Source of the DNA: Paramagnetospirillum magnetotacticum MS-1
Lineage (GTDB): Bacteria; Pseudomonadota; Alphaproteobacteria; Rhodospirillales; Magnetospirillaceae
Reading direction: 5' to 3'
Length of the DNA: 64,000 nucleotides
Assembly: GCF_000829825.1 (NCBI RefSeq)
Contig: NZ_JXSL01000030.1
Coordinates: 503,501-567,500, forward strand
In this document: positions 61,964 through 64,000 of the stretch, piece by piece
Layout of the letters: every line of letters begins with the position of its first letter
Position numbering within the stretch: the stretch's first letter is position 1
Made by a program: the position numbers and the translations under genes
Notes under the pieces: generated by a model
Database searches by the model: none
Seen by the model: the letters and a program-made list of their open reading frames with translations, nothing else
Told to the model about the DNA's origin: nothing

Positions 61964-64000
61964 AACAGCGACACTAGACTGTCAATCTGGGTCGTGCTCA
62001 TGGCCGCCACCTGGGCCGAGGTGAAGGCCCCTGCCTGGGTGGCGTTCAGGGATAGAATCTGGGTAGTGCTGAGCAGGGCCACGCCGGTGGTGGCGATGGC
62101 CGTCATCTGGGTGGCGGTCAATCCATCCATCTGACTGGTGGTCAGCCCCACCACGCTGGTCGTGCCAAGCGCCCCCAACTGGGTGGTGGTCAGCGTTCCC
62201 AACTGTGCCGAAGTGACCCCGCCGAACTGGGTGGTGGACAGCCCCGCAATTCCGGTGGAACTCAGGCTTCTCACCTGAGTGGTGGAAAGCGCCCCCAGCT
62301 GGGTGGTGGAAATTCCCTGCAGCTGAGTCGTGCCAAGCGCCACCATGGTGCTGGCCGACAGCCCCGAAATCTGGGTGGTGGACAGGCTGCCCAGGGCGGT
62401 CGAGCTCAGGCCCGCCACGGCGGTGGACAACAAGAAGCCCAGGGCGGTGGAGGTCAGTCCGCCCATCTGGGTCGTGGACAAGGCGGCGAGATCGGTGGAA
62501 TCCAGACCGCGGGCCTGGGCGGCCGAGAGGGTGGCAATCTGGGTGGTGGACAGGGCGCGCCATTGGGTGGTGGAAAGCGCGGAAAGGCTGGTCGCGGTCA
62601 AGGCGATCATCTGGGTCGTACTGAGCGCCGAGATCTCGGTCGAAGTCAGCCCGCCCACCTGGGTCGTGCTCAGAATCGCGGTCTGCGTAGCGGTCAGTCC
62701 GCCCAGTTGGGTGGTGGAAAGACCGGTCAGCGACGTGGTGGTCAATGCCTGGATGGAGGTGGTGGATATTTTCGACAGCTGGGTCGTGGACAATCCCGAC
62801 ACCTGGGTCGTGGTCAGGGCACTGACCACCGACGAGCTCAACTGGGCGATTCCCGTCGTGGAAATCGCCCCGATGGCCGTGGAGGTCACACCGGTCAGTT
62901 GAGTGGTGGTCAGAGCGGTCAAGGCCCCCTGGCTGAGCCCCGACACCTGGGTGGTGCTCAGCAGCCCCAAGGTGGTGGTCGACAGTCCCAGAACCTGGGT
63001 GGTGGACAGCGACGCCATCTGGGTGGTCGATAGCACCGCCAGCTGGGTGGTGGACAGGGTGCCGAGATTGGTGGTCGACAGACCCCGGATCTGGGTCGCC
63101 GTCAAGGCCCCGATCCCCGTGCTGGACAGGCCGCTCAGCAAGGTGGTGGACAGGGCCGACAACTGGGCGGTGACCAATCCGCCCAACTGGGTGGTGGAGA
63201 GCGTCGCCACGGCGGTGGTGGACAGCCCGTTGATCTGGCTTCCGCTGAGCGCACCCAGCATGGTCGTAGCCATGCCGCCCACCTGGGTGGTGGTCAGCGC
63301 CGCCAGTTCGGTGGAGGTGAAGCCGCGTATCGTGCCCACGGGGATAGCCGCCAACTGGGTGGTGGAAAGCAGGCTGACCTGGGTCGTCGACAGCGCTCCG
63401 ATGCCGCTGGCGCTCAGAACCGCCAAGGTGGCGGTGGAGAGCCCCGCCACCTGGGTGGTGGACAGTGCCGCCACCTTGGTGGTGGCCAGGAGGCTGATGG
63501 CCGCCGTCTTCAGGCTGCCCAGCTGAGTGGTCGAAAGCTCGACCAGACCGGTGGTGGTGATGGCGGCGGCCTGGGTGGTGGACAGCGCCGCCACCTGAGT
63601 GGTGGTCAAAGCCGCCAGACCCGTCGTGTTCAGAGCCGCCACCTGCGTGGTGGTCAGCCGCGCTGTCTGGGTCGACGACAGAGCCGCCAGCTGGGTCGTG
63701 GAGGCGGCGTTCAATTGTGTCGAGGAAAGCGCCGCCAGACCAGCGGCCGACAATCCCGCCATCTGGCTGGTGCTGAAGACGCCAAGCGCCGTGGTCGACA
63801 GGCCGGGAGCCTGGGTGGTGGTCAGCGCCGCCAGCTGATAGGCGGCGACGCCGCTGATCTGGGTGGTGGACAGCGACCCCAGATCGGTGGTCGACAGCGC
63901 CGCGAAGGACAGGGCCGCCAATCCGCCCATCTGGGTCGAGGTGAGCCCGCTCAACTGCGTCGTGGTCATGGCCGCGGCCGAGGTCGCGCTCAGCCTGGAG
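61960..64000 (-). CDS. Giant octapeptide-repeat protein (5' end outside the window)
   Basis: The visible part is 83 consecutive octads (plus at least one more beyond the first Met) with the consensus L-S-T-T-Q-[VIL]-x-[AG], without one insertion or deletion, and ends five residues after the last octad (LVSLF). Positions 1, 6 and 8 are hydrophobic or small, 2-5 are Ser/Thr/Gln. By count only 17 of 669 residues are charged, with no Cys or His. The register continues upstream of Met 63969 (LSATSAAA), so that Met is internal. Such a strict short period suggests a beta-solenoid or fibrous surface/secreted protein. I know no named family for this octad. Confidence 0.85.
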   Translation of the reverse strand, partial: SRLSATSAAAMTTTQLSGLTSTQMGGLAALSFAALSTTDLGSLSTTQISGVAAYQLAALTTTQAPGLSTTALGVFSTSQMAGLSAAGLAALSSTQLNAASTTQLAALSSTQTARLTTTQVAALNTTGLAALTTTQVAALSTTQAAAITTTGLVELSTTQLGSLKTAAISLLATTKVAALSTTQVAGLSTATLAVLSASGIGALSTTQVSLLSTTQLAAIPVGTIRGFTSTELAALTTTQVGGMATTMLGALSGSQINGLSTTAVATLSTTQLGGLVTAQLSALSTTLLSGLSSTGIGALTATQIRGLSTTNLGTLSTTQLAVLSTTQMASLSTTQVLGLSTTTLGLLSTTQVSGLSQGALTALTTTQLTGVTSTAIGAISTTGIAQLSSSVVSALTTTQVSGLSTTQLSKISTTSIQALTTTSLTGLSTTQLGGLTATQTAILSTTQVGGLTSTEISALSTTQMIALTATSLSALSTTQWRALSTTQIATLSAAQARGLDSTDLAALSTTQMGGLTSTALGFLLSTAVAGLSSTALGSLSTTQISGLSASTMVALGTTQLQGISTTQLGALSTTQVRSLSSTGIAGLSTTQFGGVTSAQLGTLTTTQLGALGTTSVVGLTTSQMDGLTATQMTAIATTGVALLSTTQILSLNATQAGAFTSAQVAAMSTTQIDSLVSLF

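Noticed and set aside
62330-63838. Plus-strand ORFs rich in VVD/AWVV opposite the octapeptide gene
   Set aside because: They only mirror the 24-bp DNA period of the minus-strand repeat; there is no start context, and the minus frame is open across the whole 2 kb.
62000-63990. CRISPR-like look of the regular 24-bp repeats
   Set aside because: The period is 24 bp without spacers, the units vary at codon level and all are in one open frame, so this is a protein repeat.

Overview
The window is GC-rich DNA from an alphaproteobacterium. Gene content and order (F1 operon atpHAGDC without F0 genes, a TIGR02300/FYDLN protein, a class II-like AroA, a CHCC zinc-finger protein next to polA, several single-domain bacteriohemerythrins) fit the Rhodospirillales, most likely Magnetospirillum or a close relative. 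This assignment is inference from gene types, not from a database match.

Layout. 1-8330: an ABC ATPase, a zinc-finger protein and polA, two small unknown genes, then a leftward three-gene overlapping operon (membrane protein, GT4 glycosyltransferase, PIG-L deacetylase). 8430-15100: a stretch between tRNA-Ser(GGA) and tRNA-Arg(ACG), rich in very small ORFs and gene fragments and lower in GC. It carries a bacteriohemerythrin and a membrane sensor histidine kinase and looks like a degraded genomic island. 15370-23400: a lipoprotein, a cNMP-binding protein, a Coq10/RatA-like protein, rpsA, cmk, aroA, a FYDLN protein and tRNA-Ala(GGC). 23420-26800: a second bacteriohemerythrin, a prophage scar (capsid N-terminus plus holin), a 284-bp MITE-like element, a ferritin-like protein and trxA. 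27020-32300: kdsB-pheA, rmuC, rsmD, rluB and a class-I glutamine amidotransferase. 32385-41400: a lactate-utilisation locus (lldP, an FCD-domain regulator, lutABC, an FAD/Fe-S D-lactate dehydrogenase-type protein) followed by an enoyl-CoA hydratase-family gene. 41400-48600: two related exported proteins, a diiron ferritin-like protein and atpHAGDC. 48775-55310: an FmdB-type protein, recQ, hisN-nth, a third bacteriohemerythrin, DUF4337, YciI and EVE proteins, then two AT-richer genes of unknown function. 55570-61960: a Rieske protein, acsA, an alpha/beta hydrolase and an overlapping run accA, GT2, TVP38-type membrane protein and BON lipoprotein. 61960-64000: a very long octapeptide-repeat protein that runs off the right edge.

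The strongest unusual signals are the octapeptide-repeat protein (83 consecutive in-register octads), a pair of nearly identical 284-bp non-coding elements with terminal inverted repeats and 5-bp target duplications lodged in host palindromes, a lactate-locus regulator that keeps its FCD domain but lacks the DNA-binding domain, two bacteriohemerythrins each missing one iron-ligand histidine beside a third that has all of them, and a hairpin that buries the ribosome-binding site of the enoyl-CoA hydratase-family gene.

RNA signals: three tRNAs and the atp operon have recognisable promoters with TTGC-type -35 boxes and 17-nt spacers. Intrinsic terminators are visible behind many transcription units.
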